Of a stretch of 64,000 nucleotides of DNA, positions 11,954 to 19,711 are shown one piece after another. This DNA is from Pseudomonas benzenivorans (GTDB lineage: Bacteria; Pseudomonadota; Gammaproteobacteria; Pseudomonadales; Pseudomonadaceae): assembly GCF_900100495.1 (NCBI RefSeq), contig NZ_FNCT01000002.1, forward strand, positions 496,001 through 560,000. Reading direction: 5' to 3'. A program made the translations under genes and the position numbers. The notes below the pieces were generated by a model. That model was given only the letters and a program-made list of their open reading frames with translations. It searched no databases and was not told the origin of the DNA. Position 1 is the stretch's first letter. The number at the start of each line of letters is the position of its first letter.

Positions 11954-12325
11954 ATGCACATTCCCAGCGCCGTCAAACTGCACAAAGCGTCCCGAACCCT
12001 GGAGCTGCAGTACGGCAGCGAAAGCTACACCCTGCCCGCCGAGTTCCTCCGCGTGCACTCGCCCTCGGCCGAGGTCCAGGGCCACGGCACGCCGATCCTG
12101 CAAATCGGCAAGCTGCATGTCGGCCTGCACAGCATCGAACCGGCCGGCAACTATGCACTGAAACTGTGCTTCGACGACGGCCACGACAGCGGGCTGTTCA
12201 GCTGGGACTATCTCTACCAACTGGCGACCCATCGAGATGCCCTGTGGGCCGACTACCTGGCGGCCCTCGCCGCCGCGGGCAAATCCCGCGACCCCGACGA
12301 GTCGGTGATCAAGTTGATGCTGTAA
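11954..12325 (+). CDS. DUF971-domain protein (gamma-butyrobetaine hydroxylase N-terminal-like)
   Basis: 123 aa, cytosolic, no signal peptide. MHIPSAVKLHKASRTLELQY and FLRVHSPSAEVQGHG, then CFDDGHDSGLFSWDYLYQLA, match the small DUF971 fold found as the N-terminal domain of gamma-butyrobetaine hydroxylase and as a stand-alone protein in proteobacteria. No catalytic 2-oxoglutarate oxygenase domain is present. Start at 11954 avoids placing the coding sequence inside the repeat element. In pseudomonads this gene sits between hslU and phaC1. Exact role unknown; some family members are linked with Fe-S biology. Confidence 0.8.
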   Translation: MHIPSAVKLHKASRTLELQYGSESYTLPAEFLRVHSPSAEVQGHGTPILQIGKLHVGLHSIEPAGNYALKLCFDDGHDSGLFSWDYLYQLATHRDALWADYLAALAAAGKSRDPDESVIKLML

Positions 12326-12671
12326 CCGGCTCCACGCCCGCCCAATGACCGGGCTCAAGCCGGCCGCGGCGCCGGCCTTTGCCCCGGTGCGCAGCCCCGC
12401 GCCAGCACCTCCCCATCGGAGGTTAGAGCGCATTTTCTAATCTATCTCGGCATACTCCCCGGGCATTCGGTCCATATCGCGACCAGCTTGCGCAAACTCA
12501 CAAACTCGGGTAACCAAGGAACTGGCAAGTTCCCTGCATTTGGCCAGGCCAGGTGCACAAATTGCGGAGTTGTTCCGCCCCCGGCAACCCGAGCAGTACC
12601 AGGCCCCGATTCCTGTGTCGCCACGCACAGCAGCACGCCGGTATCCGTCTCAGGACAATGGAGCGTCGTAG
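12326..12671 (+). promoter_or_regulatory. phaC1 upstream region (346 bp, no gene)
   Basis: Holds the control region of the PHA operon: a sigma54-type promoter at 12523-12538 and, further up, TTTCTAAT at 12434-12441, an octamer that also occurs upstream of phaI (19613-19620, opposite strand). A phaC1 ribosome-binding site (ACAATGGAGCG) precedes the ATG. No open frame on either strand looks like a gene. Confidence 0.6.
12523..12538 (+). promoter_or_regulatory. Sigma54 (-24/-12) promoter for phaC1
   Basis: TGGCAAGTTCCCTGCA matches TGGCACG-N4-TTGCA with the required GG-N10-GC spacing. Predicted start of transcription is ~12550, giving a ~120-nt leader. From memory, sigma54-type promoters were proposed upstream of phaC1 in other pseudomonads, linking PHA synthesis to nitrogen status. 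Confidence 0.7.
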
Positions 12672-14351
12672 ATGACTGAAAAAAACACTGATGATCTGAA
12701 GAAACAAGCGTCGGAGAACACCCTCGGCCTGAATCCGGTCATCGGCATCCAGAGCAAGGACCTGCTGAGTTCGGCACGCACGGTAATGGTGCAGGCCATC
12801 AGGCAGCCGCTGCACAGCGCCAAACACGTGGCTCGTTTCGGCGTGGAACTGAAGAACGTCCTGCTGGGTCAGTCCGGCCTGCAACCCGAGAGTGGCGACC
12901 GCCGTTTCGTCGATCCGGCCTGGAGCCAGAATCCGCTGTACAAGCGTTATCTGCAGATTTACCTGGCCTGGCGCAAGGAGCTGCATGACTGGGTCGAACA
13001 GAGCAACCTGTCGGCGCAGGACGCCAACCGCGGCCACTTCATGATCAACCTGATGACCGACGCCATGGCACCAAGCAACAGCATGGCCAACCCGGCGGCG
13101 GTCAAGCGCTTCTTCGAGACCGGTGGCAAGAGCCTGCTCGACGGTCTCTCGCACCTGGCCAAGGACATCGTCAACAACGGCGGCATGCCCAGCCAGGTCG
13201 ACATGAATGCCTTCGAGGTCGGCAAGAGCCTGGCCACCACCGAAGGCGCCGTGGTGTTCCGCAATAGCGTGCTGGAGCTGATCCAGTACCGCCCCACCAC
13301 CGAACAAGTGCATGAGCGCCCGCTGCTGGTGGTGCCGCCGCAGATCAACAAGTTCTATGTCTTCGACCTGTCGCCGGAGAAGAGCCTGGCGCGTTTCCTG
13401 TTGCGCAGCGGCATACAGACTTTCGTGGTCAGTTGGCGCAACCCGACCAAGGCACAGCGCGAGTGGGGCCTGTCGAGCTACATCGAGGCGCTCAAGGAAG
13501 CCATCGAGGCGATCACCGCGATCACCGGCAGCAAGGACATCAACATGCTCGGGGCCTGCTCGGGCGGCCTGACCACCGCCTCGCTGCTCGGCCACTACGC
13601 GGCGCTCGGCGAGCAGAAGGTGCATGCGCTGACCCTGCTGGTCAGCGTGCTGGACAACAAGCTGGACACCCAGGTCGCGCTGTTCGCCGACGAGAAGACC
13701 CTGGAGGTGGCCAAGCGTCGCTCCTACCAGGCCGGCGTCATCGAAGGCAGCGACATGGCCAAGGTGTTCGCCTGGATGCGTCCCAATGACCTGATCTGGA
13801 ACTACTGGGTCAACAACTACCTGCTCGGCAACGAACCGCCGGTATTCGACATCCTCTACTGGAACAACGACACCACACGCCTGCCCGCCGCGCTGCACGG
13901 CGAATTCATCGACATGTTCAAGACCAACCCGCTGACCCGGCCCGGCGCCCTGGAAGTCTGCGGCACGCCGATCGACCTCAAGCAGGTCACCTGTGACGTC
14001 TTCTGCCTGGCCGGCACCACCGACCACATCACGCCGTGGGAGGCCTGTTACAAGTCGGCGCACCTGTTCGGCGGCAAATGCGAGTTCGTCCTGTCCAGCA
14101 GCGGGCATATCCAGAGCATCCTCAACCCGCCGGGCAACCCCAAGGCGCGCTACATGACCAACACGGAAATGCCGTTCGAACCGAAAGACTGGCAGGAGAG
14201 TTCGACCAAGCACACCGACTCCTGGTGGCTGCACTGGCAGAAGTGGCTGAGCGAACGCTCCGGCGCCACCAAGAAGGCCCCGAGCAGCCTGGGCAACAAG
14301 CGTTTTCCGGCTGCTGAAGCAGCCCCCGGGACCTATGTCCACGAGCGCTAG
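12672..14351 (+). CDS. phaC1: Class II polyhydroxyalkanoate synthase 1
   Basis: 559 aa; polymerises medium-chain (R)-3-hydroxyacyl-CoA into PHA on the granule surface. The alpha/beta-hydrolase core shows the lipase-like box GACSGG with catalytic Cys296, and the C-terminal SSSGHIQSILNPPGNPKARY contains the catalytic His region. Starts MTEKNTDDLKKQASENTLGLNP, the usual class II N-terminus. First gene of phaC1-phaZ-phaC2-phaD. It is separated from phaZ by 153 bp with two strong hairpins. PhaC2 downstream is a clear paralogue. Confidence 0.97.
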   Translation: MTEKNTDDLKKQASENTLGLNPVIGIQSKDLLSSARTVMVQAIRQPLHSAKHVARFGVELKNVLLGQSGLQPESGDRRFVDPAWSQNPLYKRYLQIYLAWRKELHDWVEQSNLSAQDANRGHFMINLMTDAMAPSNSMANPAAVKRFFETGGKSLLDGLSHLAKDIVNNGGMPSQVDMNAFEVGKSLATTEGAVVFRNSVLELIQYRPTTEQVHERPLLVVPPQINKFYVFDLSPEKSLARFLLRSGIQTFVVSWRNPTKAQREWGLSSYIEALKEAIEAITAITGSKDINMLGACSGGLTTASLLGHYAALGEQKVHALTLLVSVLDNKLDTQVALFADEKTLEVAKRRSYQAGVIEGSDMAKVFAWMRPNDLIWNYWVNNYLLGNEPPVFDILYWNNDTTRLPAALHGEFIDMFKTNPLTRPGALEVCGTPIDLKQVTCDVFCLAGTTDHITPWEACYKSAHLFGGKCEFVLSSSGHIQSILNPPGNPKARYMTNTEMPFEPKDWQESSTKHTDSWWLHWQKWLSERSGATKKAPSSLGNKRFPAAEAAPGTYVHER

Positions 14352-14427
14352 CAGGCTGTGCATCGCGCAACCTCGCCCGCGGCACTGGGAGGTGCCGCTC
14401 GCCCAGAGCATGGCAGCCGGGCGGCGA

Positions 14428-14478
14428 ACCAGGCGCTTGCCTGGTGGATCTGCGGCTGGCCGGGAAGGCCGGTCGCAG
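14428..14478 (+). terminator. Two adjacent hairpins in the phaC1-phaZ spacer
   Basis: ACCAGGC-GCTT-GCCTGGT (14428-14445) is followed by CTGCGGCTGGCC...GGCCGGTCGCAG (14450-14478, with mismatches). Neither has a downstream T-run, so this is at most a weak or processing/stabilising structure that could set PhaC1:PhaZ ratios. Confidence 0.45.
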
Positions 14479-14504
14479 TGATTTAACTGATAGGGCCTGC
14501 GCGC

Positions 14505-15362
14505 ATGTCGTTACCATTTGTCTTTCGCACCATCGACCTGGATGGCCAGACCATCCGCACCGCCGTTCGCCCTGGCAACGGACAGATGGCGCCGCTGCTG
14601 ATCTTCAATGGCATCGGCGCCAACCTGGAACTGGTCATGCCCTTCGTCCAGGCGCTCGACCCGGATCTCGAAGTGATCGCCTTCGACGTGCCCGGGGTCG
14701 GCGGTTCCTCGACGCCGAGCACGCCCTATCGCTTTCCCGGCCTGGCCAAACTGGCGGCGCGCATGCTCGACTACCTGGACTACGGCCAGGTCAACGCCAT
14801 CGGCGTATCCTGGGGCGGCGCCCTGGCGCAACAGTTCGCCCACGACTACCCGGAACGCTGCAAGAAACTGGTGCTCGCCGCGACCTCGGCCGGCGCGGTG
14901 ATGGTCCCGGGCAAACCCAAGGTGCTCTGGCGCATGGCCAGCCCGCGGCGCTACATCCAGCCGTCCTACGGCGTGCAGATCGCCCCGGACATCTACGGCG
15001 GCGCCTTCCGCCGCGATCCCAAGCTGGCCCTGGCGCATGCCAGCAAGGTGCGCTCCGGCGGCAAGATGGGCTACTACTGGCAACTGTTCGCCGGCCTCGG
15101 CTGGACCAGCATCCATTGGCTGCACAACATCCGTCAGCCGACCCTGGTGCTGGCCGGCGACGACGATCCGCTGATTCCGCTGGTCAACATGCGCCTGGTC
15201 GCCTGGCGCATACCCAATGCCGAACTGCACGTGATCGACGACGGTCACCTGTTCCTGGTGACCCGCGCCGAAGCGGTGGCGCCGATCATCATGAAATTTC
15301 TTGCCGAAGAGCGCCAGCGCGCGGTGATGCACCCGCAGCCGGTGCCAGTGCGCCAGCACTGA
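14505..15362 (+). CDS. phaZ: Intracellular PHA depolymerase
   Basis: 285-aa serine alpha/beta-hydrolase that mobilises mcl-PHA. Lipase box GVSWGG has Ser102; the probable triad partners are Asp221 (AGDDDP) and His248 (IDDGHLF), the positions I recall for the P. putida enzyme. No signal peptide, consistent with action on granules in the cytoplasm. Start MSLPFVFRTIDLDGQTIRT at 14505. Sits between the two synthase genes as in all class II loci. Confidence 0.96.
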   Translation: MSLPFVFRTIDLDGQTIRTAVRPGNGQMAPLLIFNGIGANLELVMPFVQALDPDLEVIAFDVPGVGGSSTPSTPYRFPGLAKLAARMLDYLDYGQVNAIGVSWGGALAQQFAHDYPERCKKLVLAATSAGAVMVPGKPKVLWRMASPRRYIQPSYGVQIAPDIYGGAFRRDPKLALAHASKVRSGGKMGYYWQLFAGLGWTSIHWLHNIRQPTLVLAGDDDPLIPLVNMRLVAWRIPNAELHVIDDGHLFLVTRAEAVAPIIMKFLAEERQRAVMHPQPVPVRQH

Positions 15363-15549
15363 GTCGACAGTGCACGGCCGACGCGCAGTCGCCCCACCCT
15401 GGTGCGGGCCGGAGCTGCTTGACCCAATAGCGCGCCGGCTGTCGTACACTCCGTCTGCGTGCGCTAGTCTAGGATGCGCTCTAGCCACGCCTTGGTATAA
15501 GCCTTGCTGTACGCCTCCCTGACCACGGATAGTTTTTGGAGTGTCGCCC

Positions 15550-17232
15550 ATGCGCAAACAAGCCCCGACACGCGGCCTTCCCGCTCCGAGCGGGATGATG
15601 AATGCCCAGAGCGCCGTCATTGGCCTGAGCGGCAAAGATCTGTTCTCCACGCTCCGCAGCCTGGCTTTCCAGGGGTTGCGCCAGCCGGTTCACAGCGCTC
15701 GCCACTTGCTGGCGCTGGGCGGCCAGTTGGGACGGGTCATGCTTGGTGACACGCCGCACCCGGTCAATCCACAGGATTCGCGCTTCGCCGACCCGACCTG
15801 GCAACTCAACCCGTTCTACCGACGCGGCTTGCAGGCCTACCTGGCCTGGCAAAAACAACTGAACAGCTGGATCGACGAGAGCGATCTGTCCGCCGACGAC
15901 CGCACCCGCGCGCGCTTCGTCCTGGCCCTGCTCAGCGATGCCCTGTCGCCCTCCAACACCCTGCTCAACCCGCTGGCGCTCAAGGAACTGTTCAACAGTG
16001 GCGGCAGCAGCCTGTTCAAGGGGCTGAGCCATCTGCTCGACGACCTGCTGCACAACGACGGCATGCCCAGCCAGGTCAGCAAGCGCTCCTTCGAGGTCGG
16101 TCGCAACCTGGCCACCACGCCCGGTGCGGTGGTGTTCCGCAATGAACTGCTGGAACTGATCCAGTACAAGCCCATGAGCGAAAAGCAGTACGCCCGGCCA
16201 CTGCTGATCGTGCCGCCGCAGATCAACAAGTTCTATATCTTCGATCTCGCCAGCGACAAGAGCTTCGTCCAGTACGCCCTGAAGAACGGTTTGCAGACCT
16301 TCATCATCAGCTGGCGCAACCCCGACGCGCGGCACCGCGAGTGGGGCCTGTCGAGCTATGTGCAGGCGGTCGAAGAGGCCGTCGACGTCTGCCGGTCAAT
16401 CACCGGCAGCAAGGAAGTCAACCTGCTGGGCGCCTGCGCCGGCGGCCTGACCATCGCCGCCCTGCAGGGCCACCTGCAAGCCAAGCGGCAGCTGCGCAAG
16501 GTGGCCAGTGCCACCTACCTGGTCAGCCTGCTCGACAGCCAGATCGACAGCCCGGCCATGCTCTTCGCCGACGAGCAGACCCTCGAGGCGGCCAAGCGCC
16601 GTTCCTACCAGCAAGGCGTGCTGGATGGTCGCGACATGGCCAAGGTATTTGCCTGGATGCGGCCGAACGATTTGATCTGGAACTACTGGATCAACAACTA
16701 CCTGCTCGGCAAGCAACCGCCGGCCTTCGACATTCTCTACTGGAACAACGACAACACCCGCCTGCCGGCCGCTTTGCATGGCGACCTGATCGATTTCTTC
16801 AAACATAATCCGCTGACCCGCGCCGGCGGCCTGGAAGTCTGCGGCACCCCGGTCGACCTGCAGAAGGTCGCGGTCGACAGCTTCAATGTGGCCGGCATCA
16901 ACGACCACATCACCCCCTGGGACGCGGTGTACCGCTCGACCCTGCTGATCGGCGGCAACCGGCGCTTCCTCCTCTCCAACAGCGGGCATATCCAGAGCAT
17001 CCTCAACCCGCCGGGCAACCCCAAGGCCAACTATTTCGAGAGCGGCAAGCTCAGCTCCGATCCGCGCGCCTGGTATTACGATGCGCAGCATGTACAAGGC
17101 AGTTGGTGGCCGCAGTGGCTAAGCTGGGTCCAGGAGCACTCCGGCGAACAGCACGACACCCTGACGACCCTGGGCAACCAGCACTACCCGGCGATGGAGG
17201 CGGCGCCCGGCACCTACGTGCATGTACGCTAG
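15550..17232 (+). CDS. phaC2: Class II polyhydroxyalkanoate synthase 2
   Basis: 560 aa; second mcl-PHA synthase, paralogous to PhaC1 over its full length. Catalytic box GACAGG has Cys296, and SGHIQSILNPPGNPKANYF marks the His region. The start MRKQAPTRGLP at 15550 is preferred, giving the family's 560 aa; a GTG three codons upstream is possible. The TAG stop (17230-17232) lies in a CTAG tetranucleotide that forms the boundary of an inverted-repeat element. Confidence 0.96.
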   Translation: MRKQAPTRGLPAPSGMMNAQSAVIGLSGKDLFSTLRSLAFQGLRQPVHSARHLLALGGQLGRVMLGDTPHPVNPQDSRFADPTWQLNPFYRRGLQAYLAWQKQLNSWIDESDLSADDRTRARFVLALLSDALSPSNTLLNPLALKELFNSGGSSLFKGLSHLLDDLLHNDGMPSQVSKRSFEVGRNLATTPGAVVFRNELLELIQYKPMSEKQYARPLLIVPPQINKFYIFDLASDKSFVQYALKNGLQTFIISWRNPDARHREWGLSSYVQAVEEAVDVCRSITGSKEVNLLGACAGGLTIAALQGHLQAKRQLRKVASATYLVSLLDSQIDSPAMLFADEQTLEAAKRRSYQQGVLDGRDMAKVFAWMRPNDLIWNYWINNYLLGKQPPAFDILYWNNDNTRLPAALHGDLIDFFKHNPLTRAGGLEVCGTPVDLQKVAVDSFNVAGINDHITPWDAVYRSTLLIGGNRRFLLSNSGHIQSILNPPGNPKANYFESGKLSSDPRAWYYDAQHVQGSWWPQWLSWVQEHSGEQHDTLTTLGNQHYPAMEAAPGTYVHVR

Positions 17233-17394
17233 TGGCCTGTCCTGGAAATGCGTTCAAGAACTGGTGAGCGAACTTTTCTGTCAGCCAAGGCGCCGCGACG
17301 AGTCATAGCAGGGCTATGGCGAGGAGTGGCAACGCCGGATGGCGGGAAAGGGCGCCATCAGAATTGAGCAGTTATTTTCGGGACAGGACACTAG
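17229..17394. mobile_element. MITE-like inverted-repeat element 1 (CTAG-bounded)
   Basis: Terminal inverted repeats CTAGTGGCCTGTCC (17229-17242) and GGACAGGACACTAG (17381-17394) differ at one position and enclose ~138 bp with no ORF. The left CTAG holds the phaC2 stop codon; the right CTAG is shared with element 2. Size, inverted ends and 4-bp flanks resemble a non-autonomous element with 4-bp target duplication. Confidence 0.65.
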
Positions 17395-17565
17395 CAGGCC
17401 GTTGAACAAGGTAGGCGAGGCAGCCGAGGCTAGGCAAAAGCAGGCGCAGCGCAGTTCACGTGGTGTAAATGAGCATTTTGACGGGGGCGCCTAGCCTGGG
17501 CTCGCATACGAGCTTGTTTTTAACGACACATCGGCAACGCAGGTAGTTTTTCAACGGCCTGCTAG
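17391..17565. mobile_element. MITE-like inverted-repeat element 2 (CTAG-bounded)
   Basis: Ends CTAGCAGGCCGTTGAACAA (17391-17409) and TTTTTCAACGGCCTGCTAG (17547-17565) are inverted with one mismatch over 19 bp. The ~137-bp interior has no gene. It touches element 1 through the common CTAG at 17391-17394. Together the two fill nearly all of the 408-bp phaC2-phaD gap (17233-17640); only 17566-17640 remains for a phaD leader. Confidence 0.65.
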
Positions 17566-17640
17566 GCCGATCGAGTGCTGGCCGAAGCCACCTTCGGCCG
17601 GCTATCTTCCACCCTCCCGCGGCCAGAATAAGAAGACCGG

Positions 17641-18255
17641 ATGAAAACCCGCGATCGTATCCTCGAATGCGCGCTGGCGCTGTTCAACCAGCAAGGCGAA
17701 CCGAACGTCTCCATCCTGGAGATCGCCAATGAACTGGGCATCAGCCCGGGCAACCTGTACTACCACTTCCACGGCAAGGAGCCGCTGATTCTCGGCCTGT
17801 TCGAGCGCTTCCAGGCCGAGCTGGCGCCACTGCTCGATCCGCCGGCCGATGCTCGCCTGGATGCCGAGGATTACTGGCTGTTCCTGCACCTGATCGTCGA
17901 GCGCCTGGCGCACTACCGTTTCTTGTTCCAGGACCTGTCCAATCTGGCCGGGCGCCTGCCCAAGCTGGCGCGCGGCATCCGCAACTGGCTGAACACCTTG
18001 AAGCGTACCCTGGCGTCGTTGCTCGCCCGGCTAAAGGCGGAAAACCAGCTGGTCAGCGATACCCGCTCCCTCGGCCAACTGGTCGAGCAGATCACCCTGA
18101 CCCTGCTGTTCTCCCTCGACTATCAACGCATCCTCGGCCAGCGCGGCGAAAGCCGCCTGGTGGTCTATCAGGTGATGATGCTGGTGGCGCCGCACCTGAC
18201 GAGCGAATCACGCTTCGCCGCCGAACACCTGGCGCAGCGCTACCTGGAAAGCTGA
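17641..18255 (+). CDS. phaD: TetR-family regulator PhaD
   Basis: 204 aa. The N-terminal HTH (MKTRDRILECALALFNQQGEPNVSILEIANELGISPGNLYYHFHGKEPLI) is TetR-like, followed by an all-helical ligand domain. In pseudomonads PhaD activates the phaC1 and phaI promoters in response to a fatty-acid-derived ligand. It is the last gene of the plus-strand pha operon, convergent with phaF across a terminator. Here it is separated from phaC2 by two inserted inverted-repeat elements, so its expression may differ from the standard operon. Confidence 0.93.
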   Translation: MKTRDRILECALALFNQQGEPNVSILEIANELGISPGNLYYHFHGKEPLILGLFERFQAELAPLLDPPADARLDAEDYWLFLHLIVERLAHYRFLFQDLSNLAGRLPKLARGIRNWLNTLKRTLASLLARLKAENQLVSDTRSLGQLVEQITLTLLFSLDYQRILGQRGESRLVVYQVMMLVAPHLTSESRFAAEHLAQRYLES

Positions 18256-18288
18256 ACGGCGAGCCCTGGCAAAACCTGAGCGCAAAAA

Positions 18289-18320
18289 CGCAAACGCCCG
18301 GCACTAGGCCGGGCGTTGCG
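18289..18320. terminator. Bidirectional hairpin between phaD and phaF
   Basis: ACGCAAACGCCCGGC-ACTA-GGCCGGGCGTTGCG forms a GC-rich stem with one bulge. It is flanked by an A-run on the left (T-run for minus-strand phaF transcripts). It lies between convergent phaD and phaF. Confidence 0.75.
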
Positions 18321-18336
18321 ATTACTGCGCGCAGCC

Positions 18337-19089
18337 TCAGGACTGGCTGGCTGGCGTTGCCGGTGCTGCAGCGGGTGCTGCTGCCGTCGGGGCCGCCGCC
18401 GGGGCCGGCGCGGCAACCGGGGCGGCTGCCGGAGCAACCGGCTTGGCCACTGCTGGCTTAGCGGCGGCCGGTTTTTTCACGGCTGGTTTCTTTGCCACAG
18501 GCGGTTTGGCCGCAGCGGTGGCGGCGGGCTTGGCGGCAGCTTTAACCGCTGGCTTGGCCGCCGGCTTGACTGCTGGCTTGGCGGCCGGCTTCGCAGCAGG
18601 TTTGGCCGCAGCTTTCGCCGCCGGCTTGGCAGCCGGTTTGGCGGCTGGCTTGACCGACTTCACCGATACACCGGTGAGTTGCTCGATCTGCTTGGTCAGA
18701 CTCTCGATCTTGGCGTTGAGCGCCTTCACCTCGTTGCGGCTCGGCACGCCGAGACGCGAGATGGCATTGTTCAAGCGCTTATCGAAGGCCTCTTCCAGCT
18801 CGCCCCACTTGCCGATGGCCTTGTCCTTGACTTCATCGACCTTGGACTTGGCGCTGCCCACCTTCGACTCGACGGTGGACTTCACCGCATCGACCTGCTT
18901 GTCGACTTCACTCTTGGCCAGCTTCTCGGCTTTCTCGCCGTCCTTGACCAGCGTGTCGAACAGCTTGGTGCCGTCCTTGCTGACCTTGGAGTAGGCGCCC
19001 AGGCCTGCCAACCAGATCTGGCGCGAGTATTTCTCTACTTCGCCGATCCAGGAACTGGCCTGCTTTTCGGTTTTCTTTTTGACAGCCAT
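18337..19089 (-). CDS. phaF: Phasin PhaF with histone-H1-like tail
   Basis: 250 aa. The N-terminal phasin domain (1-~140; WIGEVEKYSRQIWLAGLGAYSKV) coats PHA granules and ends in a short heptad coiled coil (about 117-141). Residues ~146-215 are a lysine-rich AAKPAAK/KPAVK repeat resembling histone H1, which binds DNA and helps segregate granules with the nucleoid. The last ~30 residues are Ala/Pro. Start MAVKKKTEKQ at 19089 is used; ten extra upstream codons overlap the phaI stop region. It lies 10 bp behind phaI and is co-transcribed. PhaI is a paralogue lacking the tail. Confidence 0.95.
   Translation of the reverse strand: MAVKKKTEKQASSWIGEVEKYSRQIWLAGLGAYSKVSKDGTKLFDTLVKDGEKAEKLAKSEVDKQVDAVKSTVESKVGSAKSKVDEVKDKAIGKWGELEEAFDKRLNNAISRLGVPSRNEVKALNAKIESLTKQIEQLTGVSVKSVKPAAKPAAKPAAKAAAKPAAKPAAKPAVKPAAKPAVKAAAKPAATAAAKPPVAKKPAVKKPAAAKPAVAKPVAPAAAPVAAPAPAAAPTAAAPAAAPATPASQS
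18440..18657 (-). repeat. phaF: Tandem AAKP-coding repeats of phaF
   Basis: Low-complexity DNA encoding repeated KPAAKPAA/KPAVK units of the PhaF tail. Such a tract is prone to slippage and to strain-to-strain length changes. Confidence 0.85.
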
Positions 19090-19099
19090 CCTGCTCTCC

Positions 19100-19540
19100 T
19101 TATTTGGTACGCGCGACATGCTCGAGCAACGCGCTCAACTCATCCAGCTTAGCAGAGAGTCCTTCAACATCCTGCTTGGACGGAATGCCGATGCGGTTGA
19201 GGGCAGCGGCTACCCGAGTGTCGAACGCCTTCTCGATCTTGTCGAGTTGTACTTCGACTTTGCCCTTGACGCTGTTGACGTTGTTGTTGACGCTGGTCTT
19301 CACACTGTCGATCTGGCTGTTGGCCGCTTCGACCTGCTCGCTGACCAGCTTCTTGCCTTGCGTCTCGACGCCTTCGCCGGCCTTGACCAGCTCCTTGAAA
19401 TACCCGGCGCCTTCCTGTCCGGCCTTGGCGTAGGCTCCCAGGCCCGCCAGCCAGATCTTGCGGGCATAGACTTTGACGTCGCTCAGCACAGTGGCTTTTT
19501 CTTCGACTTCGGCTTTCTTTTTAACGGCGACTTTCGACAT
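19100..19540 (-). CDS. phaI: Phasin PhaI
   Basis: 146-aa granule-associated protein. MSKVAVKKKAEVEEK leads into KVYARKIWLAGLGAYAKAGQEG, the same core as PhaF's phasin domain, then a helical region (VNSVKGKVEVQLDKIEKAFDTRV) typical of phasins. Start at 19540; 28 upstream codons in frame are dismissed. First gene of phaI-phaF. The 115 bp upstream on this strand carries its promoter, expected to be PhaD-responsive, and then a perfect 56-bp palindrome. Confidence 0.94.
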   Translation of the reverse strand: MSKVAVKKKAEVEEKATVLSDVKVYARKIWLAGLGAYAKAGQEGAGYFKELVKAGEGVETQGKKLVSEQVEAANSQIDSVKTSVNNNVNSVKGKVEVQLDKIEKAFDTRVAAALNRIGIPSKQDVEGLSAKLDELSALLEHVARTK

Positions 19541-19655
19541 GGTGCACCTCACGCGCAGTGGTTTGAGGAAACGCCCACGGAATGCAGGCTTGAGTGCACG
19601 GTAGCGAGGAAAATTAGAAACCACATACTAGATGCAAAAAATCTGCAACCTGCCC

Positions 19656-19711
19656 CCTAGGTTCTGTTGACGTTTCGGCGCGGCCGCGCCGAAACGTCAA
19701 CAGAACCTAGG
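19656..19711. repeat. Perfect 56-bp palindrome with CTAG ends
   Basis: Arms 19656-19683 and 19684-19711 are exact reverse complements (left arm starts CCTAGGTTCTGTTGACGTTT; centre GGCC). CTAG occurs at 19657-19660 and 19707-19710, so the unit between them is 46 bp. The right CTAG supplies the TAG stop of the gene at 19707-19985. It could act as a terminator for that gene (a T6 tract follows ~15 nt beyond the stem on the minus strand) or be the joined ends of a lost insertion. Confidence 0.85.

Noticed and set aside
14348..14360. CTAGCAGGCTGTG at the phaC1 stop, similar to the end of element 2
   Set aside because: No matching inverted end is found in the phaC1-phaZ gap, so a complete element is not supported; could be a remnant or coincidence.
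18440..18657. Repeat tract considered as a CRISPR-like array
   Set aside because: Repeats are short, in frame and encode the PhaF KPAAK tail; there are no unique spacers or cas genes.
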